From Mauremys mutica (Eukaryota > Chordata > Testudines > Geoemydidae), in assembly GCF_020497125.1 (NCBI RefSeq), contig NC_059081.1:61648768-61712767 (forward strand): DNA of 64,000 bases. The letters run 5' to 3'. The notes under the pieces are model-generated. The model ran no database searches. It saw only the letters and a program-made list of their open reading frames with translations, and was not told where the DNA came from. The position numbers and the translations under genes are program-made. Below, piece after piece: positions 21,688 through 30,478 of the stretch (position 1 is its first letter; each line of letters begins with the position of its first letter).

Positions 21688-22971
21688 TCATAGGTTACCC
21701 TGCTCTCCGAGGAACCTAGCTTTCAAAGCCTCCTGGATGCACAGCTCTTCCCGCTGGGATCTTCTATCGGCACGGCTGTCTGGCTGAGCGTAATCAGCAG
21801 CCAGGCGATTTGCCTCAACCTCCCATCCCGCCATAAAGGTCTCCCCCTTGCTCTCACAGAGATTGTGGAGCACACAGCAAGCAGCAATAACAACGGGGAT
21901 ATTTTTTTCGCTGAGGTCCGAGCGAGTCAGTAAGCTCCGCCATCTCCCCTTGAGACGTCCGAAAGCACACTCCACCACCATTCTGCACTTGCTCAGCCGG
22001 TAGTTGAAGAGTTCCTTCTCACTGTCCAAGGCGCCTGTATAGGGCTTCATGAGCCAGGGCATTAGCGGGTAGGCTGGGTCCCTGAGGATCACTGTAGGCA
22101 TCTGCACATCCCCAACCGTTATTTTGTGGTCCGGGAAGAAACTACCTGCCTGGAGGCGTTTAAACAGACCAGAGTTCCTGAACACACGCGCGTCATGAAC
22201 CTTGCCCGGCCACCCGACGTAGATGTTGGTAAAACGTCCCCTATGGTCCACCAGTGCTTGCAGCACCATAGAAAAGTAGCCCTTTCGGTTAATGTACTCG
22301 CTGGCCTGGTGGGCCGGTCCCAGGATAGGGATGTGAGTCCCATCTATAGCCCCACCGCAGTTTGGGAATCCCATCGCGCCGAAGCCATCTATGACGACCT
22401 GGACGTTTCCCAGGGTCACTACCTTTGAGAGCAGTTGCTCAACGATTGCGTGGGCTACTTGAATCACAGCAAGCCCTACGGTAGATTTGCCCACGCCAAA
22501 GTGGTTCGCTACTGACCGGTAGCTGTCTGGCGTTGCAAGTTTCCAGAGGGCTATGGCCACTCGCTTCTGCACAGTCAGGGCTGCTCGCATCCGGGTGTCC
22601 TGGCGCTTCAGGGCAGGGGACAGCAAGTCACAGAGTTCAAGGAAAGTGCACTTACGCATCCTGAAGTTTCGCAGCCACTGTGATTCATCCCAGACCTGCA
22701 GCACTATGCGGTCCCACCAGTCCGTGCTTGTTTCCCGGGCCCAGAATCGCCGTTCCACACCATGAACTTGACCCATTGCCACCATGATCTCCACGGCGCG
22801 GCGTACCCTGCTTTGTGAGAGGTCTGCGCCACTCTGTGAATTCCTGTCCTCACCGCGCTGCCGGAGCCTCCTCGCCCGATTTCTCAGCAGCTGACTGTGG
22901 AAGAGGTGGACGATAAGGTGCGAGGAGTTGACAACGGCCATAAGTGCAGCGATGATCGCAGCGGGCTCCAT
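21688..22971 (-). CDS. HARBI1-like: H1 Harbinger DDE transposase
   Basis: A 427-residue protein if it starts at MEPAAIIAAL (22971); the in-frame ATG at 23073 adds 34 residues of less typical sequence. The family is PIF/Harbinger transposase, related to vertebrate HARBI1. A conserved N-terminal block contains STDWWDRIVLQVWDE, then a helix-turn-helix-like stretch DSYRSVANHFGVGKSTVG. The catalytic core follows with Asp210 (AIDGTHI), Asp298 (RDPAYPL) and Glu334 (VVECAFGRLKG). All three acids are present. The enzyme acts in the nucleus to cut at the TIRs and join into 3-bp targets. It converges on the Myb gene encoded on +. No stop or frameshift is seen. Confidence 0.93.
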   Translation of the reverse strand: MEPAAIIAALMAVVNSSHLIVHLFHSQLLRNRARRLRQRGEDRNSQSGADLSQSRVRRAVEIMVAMGQVHGVERRFWARETSTDWWDRIVLQVWDESQWLRNFRMRKCTFLELCDLLSPALKRQDTRMRAALTVQKRVAIALWKLATPDSYRSVANHFGVGKSTVGLAVIQVAHAIVEQLLSKVVTLGNVQVVIDGFGAMGFPNCGGAIDGTHIPILGPAHQASEYINRKGYFSMVLQALVDHRGRFTNIYVGWPGKVHDARVFRNSGLFKRLQAGSFFPDHKITVGDVQMPTVILRDPAYPLMPWLMKPYTGALDSEKELFNYRLSKCRMVVECAFGRLKGRWRSLLTRSDLSEKNIPVVIAACCVLHNLCESKGETFMAGWEVEANRLAADYAQPDSRADRRSQREELCIQEALKARFLGEQGNL

Positions 22972-23349
22972 GCTCGCAGTGCTGTGGCGTCCGCGCTGTA
23001 ACCGACCAGAGAAGGGCGCGAACAGATTTCCCGCCGGCGCTTTCAGGGAGGGAGGGCGTGATTGACGGTTCAATGATGACAGTTACCCAAAACCACCCTC
23101 GACACATTTTTTCCCCCAGCAGGCATTGGGGGCTCTACCCAGCATTCCAATGGGCAGCGGGGACTGCGGGAACTGTGGGATAGCTTCCCACAGTGCACCG
23201 CTTCCAAAGTCGACGCTGGCCCCGTTACTGTGGACTCAGACAGTCGAATTAGTGTACTTAGTGTGGATACACAAATTCGACTTCATAAGGTCGATTCCAC
23301 AAATTCGAGTTAAGTAGATTCGAAATAGTCTTGTAGTGTAGACGTACCC
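22972..23349 (-). promoter_or_regulatory. H1 right flank and TIR, presumed transposase promoter
   Basis: This 380-bp stretch lies between the transposase start and the right end. It carries the mirrored subterminal motif (about 23184-23205) and AATTCGA-type motifs near the end. It aligns by eye with the right end of element A (about 5720-6026). I see no clear TATA box, so promoter function is inferred from position. Confidence 0.5.
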
Positions 23350-23352
23350 TCA

Positions 23353-24309
23353 GGCACTTGAGTTAAATTGGTGCTAACAATTGAAAAAAAAGTAAACAGT
23401 CTGAACAAAAATCACTTTCTCTCTCAGTTGATCAGGCTTCATTTGTACAGTGTCACGAAACTAATTCTCTGGTCTATAGCGTCTTTCAGGAAAAAGAGGG
23501 TAGACAAGACCAGAATTTCTAATATAAGACAATAATCATGAAAAACGTTCCTGGAAAACTCTTGTCAGTCATAAAGAAGTAAAATAGGACACAGACCCTG
23601 TTTTTTTCTTCATTGCAGATTATCTTTAACCATCTTCCATATTAACTATGTCTCCCCTTTACTTCTTGCTCCTCTCCTCACTGCCTTTCTGAGCCTGTGG
23701 TTTATGCATAATATCCACACTGCTCACTGCCTCACATGGCCATTTCCTCAGCCACAAGAAAGTCTGCAAGCCACATAGGCGGGCCTCGTTCTCTCCTTAT
23801 GGTGCCTGTGCAATCTTAATTTGGCAGCCTCATGCATGTCTTTAATTACATGATCACATACTGTTTTCCCCCCACATTTCCTAACTTTGACTTGGCAGCT
23901 TTAAGTGTCATTTTTAATGTCAATTTGTAAGGTTTTTTTAACCTTAAATATTTGGGGAAAAAGTTCATCATGTCGAACCTTGTTGCTCCCCCCATGCCCA
24001 TTGGTCATCAGCAGAGTTGGAATCTTTGGCTCCACAGAATAGTCCTCTACCACTTGAGCTAACAGAGTAACTGGTAGCAGTAGAAGGCTGTCATCTTCTA
24101 CATAGATCTGTGTAGAGGGGCATGTAGGTTTCACAGCTACTAGCTACACAGCGAAGGATTGTTGTGATTTGGGAATAATGGGTTTAAAAATCCAAGCTCT
24201 AGAGAAGAGTATTACAGATCCTTTGGTCCTATTCACCTCCGCTTCTCTCTGTTCTCTTCTGCTTCGATTTCCCACTCCCTACTCCTGCCCTGTCCTCTAT
24301 CTTTCCTGG
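23353..24309. other. AT-rich spacer between H1 and the DIRS element
   Basis: No gene, SINE or transposon end is seen. The flank before the DIRS element is C/T-rich (CCTGTCCTCTATCTTTCC), and similar C/T-rich sequence continues after it at 30480. Confidence 0.5.
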
Positions 24310-24493
24310 TTCTTCTTCGAGTGATTGCTCCTATGCATTCCATTGTAGGTGTACGCACCGCGCGTGCACGGTTCTTCGGAACATTTTTACCCTAGCAACT
24401 CCGGCGGGCCGGCTGGCGCCCCCTGGAGTGGCGCCGCCATGGCGGCTGATATATACCCCAGCCGGCCCGTCCGCTCCTCAGTTCCTTCTTTCC
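24310..24493 (+). repeat. DIRS left inverted terminal repeat
   Basis: From TTCTTCTTCGAGTG at 24310. The section from about 24327 to 24493 is repeated inverted at about 30266-30432. It contains GCCGCCATGGCGGC, a perfect palindrome, followed by TGATATATACCCC, a possible TATA-type promoter. Transcription likely starts within or after this repeat. Confidence 0.9.
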
Positions 24494-24684
24494 GCCCGTG
24501 ATGGCTAGTAGGAACAGTGGAGTGCTCCCTTACCTCCACAGCCCTAGCGTTTCTCCATAGTTTAGTGTATATAGTTGTTAGTATTTCGTTAAAGTTTCCT
24601 GTTATAGTTGTTCAGTTAGTTGTATAGTGTAATAGTTAGGGAATTAGAGGGGTTAGCCCTCTTCTTCCGCCCCGGTGCGGGCTT

Positions 24685-27138
24685 ATGCCCGGAGCACCGG
24701 GATTCAAGCCCTGCGTGGCTTGCCAGCGGCCGATGCCAGTGAGTGACCCGCACGACTCCTGCCTCCGCTGCCTCGGAGAGTCGCACAGGACAGATAAGTG
24801 CCCCATTTGTGTGGCTTTTAAGCCTCGTACGAGGAAGGAGCGAGACTCTCGTTTAAAACAGCTCCTTATGGAGTCAGCTCTCCAACCGCCGGCACCAGCT
24901 CCTTCGGCACCGAAACCGGCCTCCGTGAGCAGCGCACCGGCAGCACCGAGCCGCTCCGGTACCGACACGTCTCGGCACCCTGCTCCAAAGACCCGGCACC
25001 GCTCACTCTCTCCGAAGAGGAAGCAAAAGGTGCCGAAGACGGCCACTGCGAAGCAGCAGCAAAAGCCGTTAGTCCAGCCACCACCGACCAAAACGGTACA
25101 GGCTGAGACAGTGCACCAGAAGTGCACCAGGCCGTCGACTCCGGCACCGCAAGGGCCGTCGAGTCCGGCACCTCCCAGCTCCCCGGTACCGACCGAGGAA
25201 GAGCTGAGGCTCCCATCCACGCTGGAGGCGTTCGCGACGGCGAGGGAGCTGATCGACCTCACTGCTGATACGGGCCGTCAGCTTCTGGCACCGCCGGTGC
25301 GGACAGTGAGGTCCATCGGAAAGCCAGTGATGATGCGCCCTCCTTCTCCTGGCAGCCGAGGTGATCGGAGCACCATGATCCGCTCTCGCTCCCGTTCCCC
25401 CTCTAGACGGCAGTCGCCAACACACCGGGGCCGAGCCGCACGACGGTCAACGTCGAGACGCCGCTCCCCATCTCGTCACCGGTCGCAGTCCCGGTACTGC
25501 TCGCACTCCCGGCGGCGCTCTAGGTCCCGGTCACCAAGTCGCCGGCACCGCTCCAGGTCCGGCTCCAGGCACCGCGGGCGATATCGAGACTCTCGCAGCC
25601 ACTCACGGCGACGTCGATCTCGATCCAGGTCTGACTCCCGGCGCCGCCGGTCGAGCTCCCGGCGCCGCCGGTCGGGCTCCCGGCACCGTGCTTCGCGCAG
25701 ATCCCGTTCGCCCGTCAGACCGCATGACGACCGGCACCGTCCGTCGGCACCGGAACGGCAGTTGACTCCGGCACCGGACGTCCGCCCGGGACCCGCAACG
25801 GCTCCTCCCTGGCCTTCGAGGGAGCCCTCAGTTGCTTCCCATGAGGGCAGCGCAGTAGACTTTAGAGCAGGGTCTCTGCCGCAGGACCATGGACCCCAGC
25901 AGTGGGGATTTTGGGTGCCCTGGGCTCACCATGAACAGGGGGCTCCCCTTCCTCCGAGACAGCTGGGCTCGGCGCGCTCGGTGCCGGTGGCCACGGTCAG
26001 CAGGCCACCCCTGTCTCCAACGCCACAGACCGCCACTCATGGCACGCCGTTGGGGCATGAGACGCTGGCGCCTGATCGCCCAGAGGCAGAGCAGGCACCT
26101 GAAGAGGTGCTTCCAGGTCAATCCTCGTCCTCCTCTCCCGACGAGGCTGTGGCAGGGGCGTCACCATCGGAACCCCCGCCAATTGACCTGAAGGCACATC
26201 AGGACCTTCTGCGGAGGGTGGCGAAAGCCATCAACTTACCCGTTGAAGAGGTCCAGGAGGTGGATGACCCCATCACGGATGTCGTGGGAGCTGACGCCCC
26301 CGTGAGAGTGGCGCTACCTTTCATCCGCATGATCCAGCGGAACAATGCCGCTATTTGGCAGTCGCCATCCTCCGTCCCTCCCACGGCACGCGGCGTGGAG
26401 AGGAAGTATTCCGTGCCACCTAAGGGGTACGAGTACCTTTACGTGCACCCCACGCCGGACTCCTTAGTGGTACAATCTGTGAACGACCGGGAGCGTAATG
26501 GACAGCCGGCAGCTGCGCCCAAGTCTAAGGAGTCCAAACGCATGGACTTGCTGGGACGCAAGATTTACTCGGCGGGCGGCCTACAACTTCGCATCGCGAA
26601 TCAAATGGCCTTGCTATCCAGGTACACGTTTAACATCCTGGGATGCCTGGGGAAATTCGCGGAGCTGACCCCAAAAGACTCCCGCCGAGAATTCTTGGCC
26701 CTCCTAGAAGAGGGCAAGCTGGCCTCCAGGACCTTGATTAAGGCGGCGGTCGACTCAGCGGACTCGGGGGCCAGGACGGTGGCGTCCGGTGTAACCATGC
26801 GACGCATCGCATGGCTGCAGTCGTCCACTTTGCCGCCGGAGGTACAATATACCCTCCAGGACCTCCCCTTTGAAATGCAGGGCCTGTTCTCCGAGAAAAC
26901 GGACACACGTATTCAGACCCTGAAGGACGGGCGAGTGGCAATCCGCACGTTGGGGATGCATACACCGGCCACTCAGAGGCGTCCCTTCCGGCAGCAGCCC
27001 TATCGGCCCGGGCAGCAGGCCAGGTCTCGGCCATTTAATAACCGCAGGGCCCCATTCCGCCGCAGACCATCAGGCGGGCGGCGTAACCAGTCCCAAGGCT
27101 CGTCCAAGGCCCCTCAAGGTCCCAAGCCGGCCTTTTGA
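24685..27138 (+). CDS. DIRS gag-like protein (ORF1)
   Basis: An open 817-residue frame. Residues about 12-51 hold a cysteine-rich block with CVAC, CLRC and CPIC, a likely zinc-binding motif. Residues about 225-345 are strongly Arg/Ser-rich, resembling splicing-factor RS domains or a nucleic-acid-binding tail. A conserved C-terminal half (about 490-740) contains LLGRKIYSAGGLQLRIANQM and RYTFNILGCLGKF, as in other DIRS ORF1 proteins. A basic Arg/Gln/Pro tail closes it. Gag presumably packages the RNA; this is inferred from position and composition. The stop at 27136 overlaps an ATG (TGATG). Confidence 0.85.
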   Translation: MPGAPGFKPCVACQRPMPVSDPHDSCLRCLGESHRTDKCPICVAFKPRTRKERDSRLKQLLMESALQPPAPAPSAPKPASVSSAPAAPSRSGTDTSRHPAPKTRHRSLSPKRKQKVPKTATAKQQQKPLVQPPPTKTVQAETVHQKCTRPSTPAPQGPSSPAPPSSPVPTEEELRLPSTLEAFATARELIDLTADTGRQLLAPPVRTVRSIGKPVMMRPPSPGSRGDRSTMIRSRSRSPSRRQSPTHRGRAARRSTSRRRSPSRHRSQSRYCSHSRRRSRSRSPSRRHRSRSGSRHRGRYRDSRSHSRRRRSRSRSDSRRRRSSSRRRRSGSRHRASRRSRSPVRPHDDRHRPSAPERQLTPAPDVRPGPATAPPWPSREPSVASHEGSAVDFRAGSLPQDHGPQQWGFWVPWAHHEQGAPLPPRQLGSARSVPVATVSRPPLSPTPQTATHGTPLGHETLAPDRPEAEQAPEEVLPGQSSSSSPDEAVAGASPSEPPPIDLKAHQDLLRRVAKAINLPVEEVQEVDDPITDVVGADAPVRVALPFIRMIQRNNAAIWQSPSSVPPTARGVERKYSVPPKGYEYLYVHPTPDSLVVQSVNDRERNGQPAAAPKSKESKRMDLLGRKIYSAGGLQLRIANQMALLSRYTFNILGCLGKFAELTPKDSRREFLALLEEGKLASRTLIKAAVDSADSGARTVASGVTMRRIAWLQSSTLPPEVQYTLQDLPFEMQGLFSEKTDTRIQTLKDGRVAIRTLGMHTPATQRRPFRQQPYRPGQQARSRPFNNRRAPFRRRPSGGRRNQSQGSSKAPQGPKPAF

Positions 27139-27139
27139 T

Positions 27140-29063
27140 GGGACGCCCAAGGACGGCGCACCACTCTCACCCCAGGATCCATCCCCTTTGTTTTCAAGTC
27201 GTCTTTCCCGCTTCCTTCAGGCGTGGTGTTCTGTAACATCGGACAGCTGGGTGCTCAACACCGTGCAGCACGGCTACCGCCTACAGTTTATTTCGCCCCC
27301 TCCCTCCCACCCACCTTCCCCGTCCCTCTTCAGGGACCCCTCTCACGAGCAAGTCCTCTTACAGGAGGTCCAGACTCTGTTGAGCGTGGGTGCCATCGAG
27401 GAGGTGCCCCCAGGCAGGCGGGGCAGGGGATTCTACTCCAGGTATTTTCTCATCCCCAAGGCGAAAGGAGGTCTTCGTCCCATCTTAGACCTCAGGGAGC
27501 TAAACAAATACCTCTGCAAACTCAAGTTTCGGATGGTAACCTTGGGGACCATTATCCCTTCCTTGGATCCGGGAGACTGGTTTGCCGCCCTCGACATGAA
27601 GGACGCTTACTTTCATGTGGCAATTTACCCCCCCCCACAGACGCTACCTGCGCTTTCTGGTCAACGAGACCCACTACCAGTTTGCGGTGTTACCCTTCGG
27701 CCTCTCCACCACACCGAGGGTATTCACCAAATGCATGGCGGTCGTAGCCGCAGCCCTCCGTCGTCGCCAAATCCATGTGTACCCGTACCTCGACGACTGG
27801 CTGATTCGTGGTCGTACCCAAGACCTTGTAGCGGCTCAGGTGTCCGAGATACTGCATCTGTTTCGGTCCCTCGGCCTGCTCGTCAACGCCGACAAGTCCC
27901 ACTTGGTTCCGACTCAAAGAGTGGAATTCATAGGAGCCGTCCTTGACTCCACTCTGGCCAGAGCCTGCCTCCCTCGGGCTCGGCACGAGACGTTGGCCTC
28001 CCTGATACGGTCACTACAGGCCTTTCCAACGACAACAGTGCGGTGCTGCCTATGGCTCCTAGGCCACATGGCGGCGTGTACGTTTGTGACCGCGCACGCA
28101 AGGCTGCGACTTCGCCAGTTCCAAATGTGGCTGGCATCGGTGTACCACCCTCAGCGCGACCCGCTAGAGATGGTGGTGGTGGTGCCGAGTTCCGCTCTCC
28201 AGTCACTCATCTGGTGGCTGGATCCGGAGACGGTCTGCGCAGGGGTTCCCTTCCGCCCTCCTCGGCCATCGATCACCCTGACCACGGACGCATCGGCGCT
28301 TGGATGGGGGGCTCACATGGCAGACCTGCACACCCAGGGCCTCTGGTCAGCCCAGGAGCTCTCCCTCCATATCAACGTTCGGGAGTTGAGAGCGATCCGT
28401 CTGGCGTGTCTCGCCTTTCTGACTCACCTTCAGGACCGCTGTGTAGCGGTGTACACGGACAACACCACGGCCATGTTCTATGTCAACAAACAGGGCGGAG
28501 CTCGCTCCTCCCCGCTCTGCAAGGAGGCGATGCTCCTCTGGGACCTTTGCGTGACCCACTCGATTCGCCTCGAAGCGTTTTTTCTGCCAGGAGTACAGAA
28601 CACGCTGGCCGACCGTCTGAGCAGGTCCTTCGCCTCCCACGAGTGGTCCCTTCGCCCAGATGTGGCTTACGCAATCTTCCAGAGGTGGGGATTTCCCCAG
28701 GTAGACCTCTTCGCCTCCCGGGCCAACAGGAAGTGCCACAGGTTCTGCTCCTTCCAAGGGCGAGCTCCAGGCTCCCTCTCGGATGCGTTTCTCCTGCCGT
28801 GGACAGAGTCCCTCCTTTACATGTTCCCTCCGTTCCCGCTCGTCCACCGAGTGCTGCTCAAGCTTCGGAGAGACAGGGCTCGCGTAATACTCGTCGCTCC
28901 GTCCTGGCCGAGACAGCACTGGTACACCCTGCTGCTCGAGCTGTCGGTTCGGGATCCCATTCCCCTCCCGCTATGGCCGGACCTCATCACTCAGGACCTC
29001 GGCAGGCTTTGTCACCCGAACCTGCAGTCCCTGCATCTTACAGCTTGGTTCCTGAGTGGTTGA
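27140..29063 (+). CDS. DIRS reverse transcriptase / RNase H (ORF2), one frame change
   Basis: The reverse transcriptase begins in one frame (RLSRFLQAW near 27207, then FLIPKAKGGLRPILDLRELN and ALDMKDAYFHVAIY) and continues in another after a nine-C run at 27628-27636 (RRYLRFLVNETHYQF, then YLDDWLI at 27786). A single extra C explains the change. RNase H follows with TTDASALGWGAHMAD and VYTDNTTAMFYVNKQGG. After it comes a block with VDLFASRANRKCHRF and YMFPPFPLVHRVLLKL, at the place where DIRS elements carry a methyltransferase-like domain. The first part has no ATG of its own. The last bases overlap the recombinase gene. Confidence 0.85.
27628..27636 (+). other. C9 homopolymer with +1 frame change in RT
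   Basis: Nine C residues. Eight would keep AIYPPHRR in one frame. The shift lies between the two halves of the RT domain. It could be a mutation, a sequencing error in a homopolymer, or less likely programmed slippage. Confidence 0.75.
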
Positions 29064-30112
29064 CCGACGCAGAGAGAGGATGTTCGGCGGCGGTGCAGCA
29101 AGTTCTGCTGGAAAGCAGAAAGCCTTCCACACGCTCTACTTACCTCGCGAAGTGGAAACGCTTTGCGCTATGGTGTGACCAGCGAAGTCTTAACCCCTTC
29201 TCAGCCCCCATCCAGACCGTCCTCGATTACCTCTGGTACCTGAAGGGTCAAGGTCTCGCGATCTCGTCCCTCAGGGTGCACCTGGCAGCTCTGTCGGCCT
29301 TTCGACCCGCTGTAGGAGGCCGCTCCGTCTTCTCCAACCCAATGGTAGCCCGCTTTCTCAAAGGGTTAGACCGTCTCTACCCTCAGGTGCGTCCTCCTGC
29401 TCCGACTTGGGATCTGAACCTGGTTCTCGCCCAGATGATGGGCCCGCCCTTCGAGCCCTTAGCCACGTGCTCTCTGCTCTATCTCACCTGGAAGACGGCC
29501 TTTCTCGTGGCAATCACATCCGCCAGGCGAGTCTCAGAACTCCGCGCCCTGACGGTCGGTCCCCCGTATACCGTCTTTCACAGGGACAAGGTGCAGCTTC
29601 GACCACACCCGGCCTTCCTCCCCAAAGTGGTCTCGGCCTTTCACCTCAACCAGGAGATCTTCCTCCCGGTCTTCTTCCCGAAGCCGCACGCCTCACCTCG
29701 TGAGCAGCAGCTCCACACCCTGGACGTCCGCAGGGCCCTCGCTTTCTACATTGACCGAACGAAGCCCTTCCGGCGTTCGACACAGCTGTTCGTAGCGATC
29801 GCAGACCGCATGAAAGGCGAACCGGTTTCTTCGCAGCGAATTTCCTCCTGGGTGACGGCCTGCATACGAACATGCTACGAGCTTGCTCGCGTCCCCCCGT
29901 GCCGACTCACTGCACACTCGACCAGGGCGCACGCCTCGTCGGCCGCCTTCCTGGCCCATGTTCCTATCCAGGACATCTGTAGAGCAGCCACCTGGTCTTC
30001 AGTCCACACCTTCGCCTCCCACTACGCGTTGGTGCAGCAGTCTCGAGACGACGCAGCCTTCGGCTCTGCGGTATTACACTCCGCCACGTCTCATTCCGAC
30101 CCCACCGCCTAG
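28973..30112 (+). CDS. DIRS tyrosine recombinase (ORF3)
   Basis: The likely start is the ATG at 28973 (MAGPHHSGPR), overlapping the end of ORF2 in another frame. The frame is open far upstream to 28043, but that part is a shadow of RNase H. The 379-residue protein has an N-terminal core-binding part (RSTYLAKWKRFALWCDQ) and a catalytic part with Arg186 (RVSELRAL), His315 and Arg318 (HSTRA), and a Tyr351 nucleophile candidate (FASHYAL). This is the R..HxxR..Y set of tyrosine recombinases. The enzyme would integrate the circular DNA copy in place of an integrase. No lesion is seen. Confidence 0.9.
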   Translation: MAGPHHSGPRQALSPEPAVPASYSLVPEWLTDAERGCSAAVQQVLLESRKPSTRSTYLAKWKRFALWCDQRSLNPFSAPIQTVLDYLWYLKGQGLAISSLRVHLAALSAFRPAVGGRSVFSNPMVARFLKGLDRLYPQVRPPAPTWDLNLVLAQMMGPPFEPLATCSLLYLTWKTAFLVAITSARRVSELRALTVGPPYTVFHRDKVQLRPHPAFLPKVVSAFHLNQEIFLPVFFPKPHASPREQQLHTLDVRRALAFYIDRTKPFRRSTQLFVAIADRMKGEPVSSQRISSWVTACIRTCYELARVPPCRLTAHSTRAHASSAAFLAHVPIQDICRAATWSSVHTFASHYALVQQSRDDAAFGSAVLHSATSHSDPTA

Positions 30113-30136
30113 GTAAGGCTTGGGAATCACCTATAT

Positions 30137-30230
30137 GGAATGCATAGGAGCAATCACTCGAAGAAGAAAAGACGGTTACTCACCTGTAGTAACTGGTGTT
30201 CTTCGAGATGTGTTGCTCCTATCCATTCCA
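30137..30230 (+). repeat. DIRS internal complementary region
   Basis: The first part (to about 30167) is the reverse complement of the left end 24310-24342. The second part (from about 30164) is the reverse complement of the right end 30412-30478. Both matches look perfect. The region bridges the termini when the RNA is copied into a circle. Confidence 0.92.
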
Positions 30231-30265
30231 GACCCGCCCTCCTTCCCCACTGTCGGAATAGCCGG

Positions 30266-30478
30266 CAAGAAGGAACTGAGGAGCGGACGGGCCGGCTGGG
30301 GTATATATCAGCCGCCATGGCGGCGCCACTCCAGGGGGCGCCAGCCGGCCCGCCGGAGTTGCTAGGGTAAAAATGTTCCGAAGAACCGTGCACGCGCGGC
30401 GCGTACACCTACAATGGAATGGATAGGAGCAACACATCTCGAAGAACACCAGTTACTACAGGTGAGTAACCGTCTTTT
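30266..30478 (-). repeat. DIRS right inverted terminal repeat and terminal extension
   Basis: 30266-30432 mirrors the left repeat. The last 46 bp (GAAGAACACCAGTTACTAC onward to CGTCTTTT) are found only here and in the internal region, as is typical for DIRS right ends. Confidence 0.9.

Larger units (their letters stand above)
18537..23349. mobile_element. PIF/Harbinger element H1, structurally intact (4.8 kb)
   Basis: The left end is GGCCTGGTCTACACTA and the right end, reversed, is GGGTACGTCTACACTA. TCA flanks both ends (18534-18536 and 23350-23352), a 3-bp duplication as expected for PIF/Harbinger. It holds two convergent genes: a two-exon Myb/SANT gene on + and a DDE transposase on -. In animal Harbinger elements the Myb-like partner is known to help the transposase into the nucleus and onto the ends. 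Both reading frames are open, and the three catalytic acids are present, so the copy could be autonomous. Whether it is expressed or moves cannot be told from sequence. Confidence 0.9.
24310..30478 (+). mobile_element. DIRS-type tyrosine-recombinase retrotransposon, near intact (6.2 kb)
   Basis: The element shows the full DIRS architecture. It has inverted terminal repeats of about 165 bp, three overlapping or adjacent genes (gag, RT/RNase H with a further C-terminal domain, and tyrosine recombinase), and an internal complementary region at 30137-30230. That region matches, in reverse complement, the outermost sequence of both ends. DIRS elements copy RNA into a circle using this region and integrate by recombinase without a target duplication, and none is seen. 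The two halves of the internal region match the termini exactly by eye, and gag and recombinase are fully open, so the insertion is young. It is more GC-rich than its surroundings. Confidence 0.93.

Noticed and set aside
24636..25262. 208-codon open frame antisense to DIRS gag
   Set aside because: It is a shadow of the GC- and Arg/Ser-rich gag frame and shows no independent domain.
28043..28972. Long upstream open part of the recombinase frame
   Set aside because: It overlaps RNase H in another frame and has low-complexity Pro/Ser/Gly text. The real recombinase begins near 28973.
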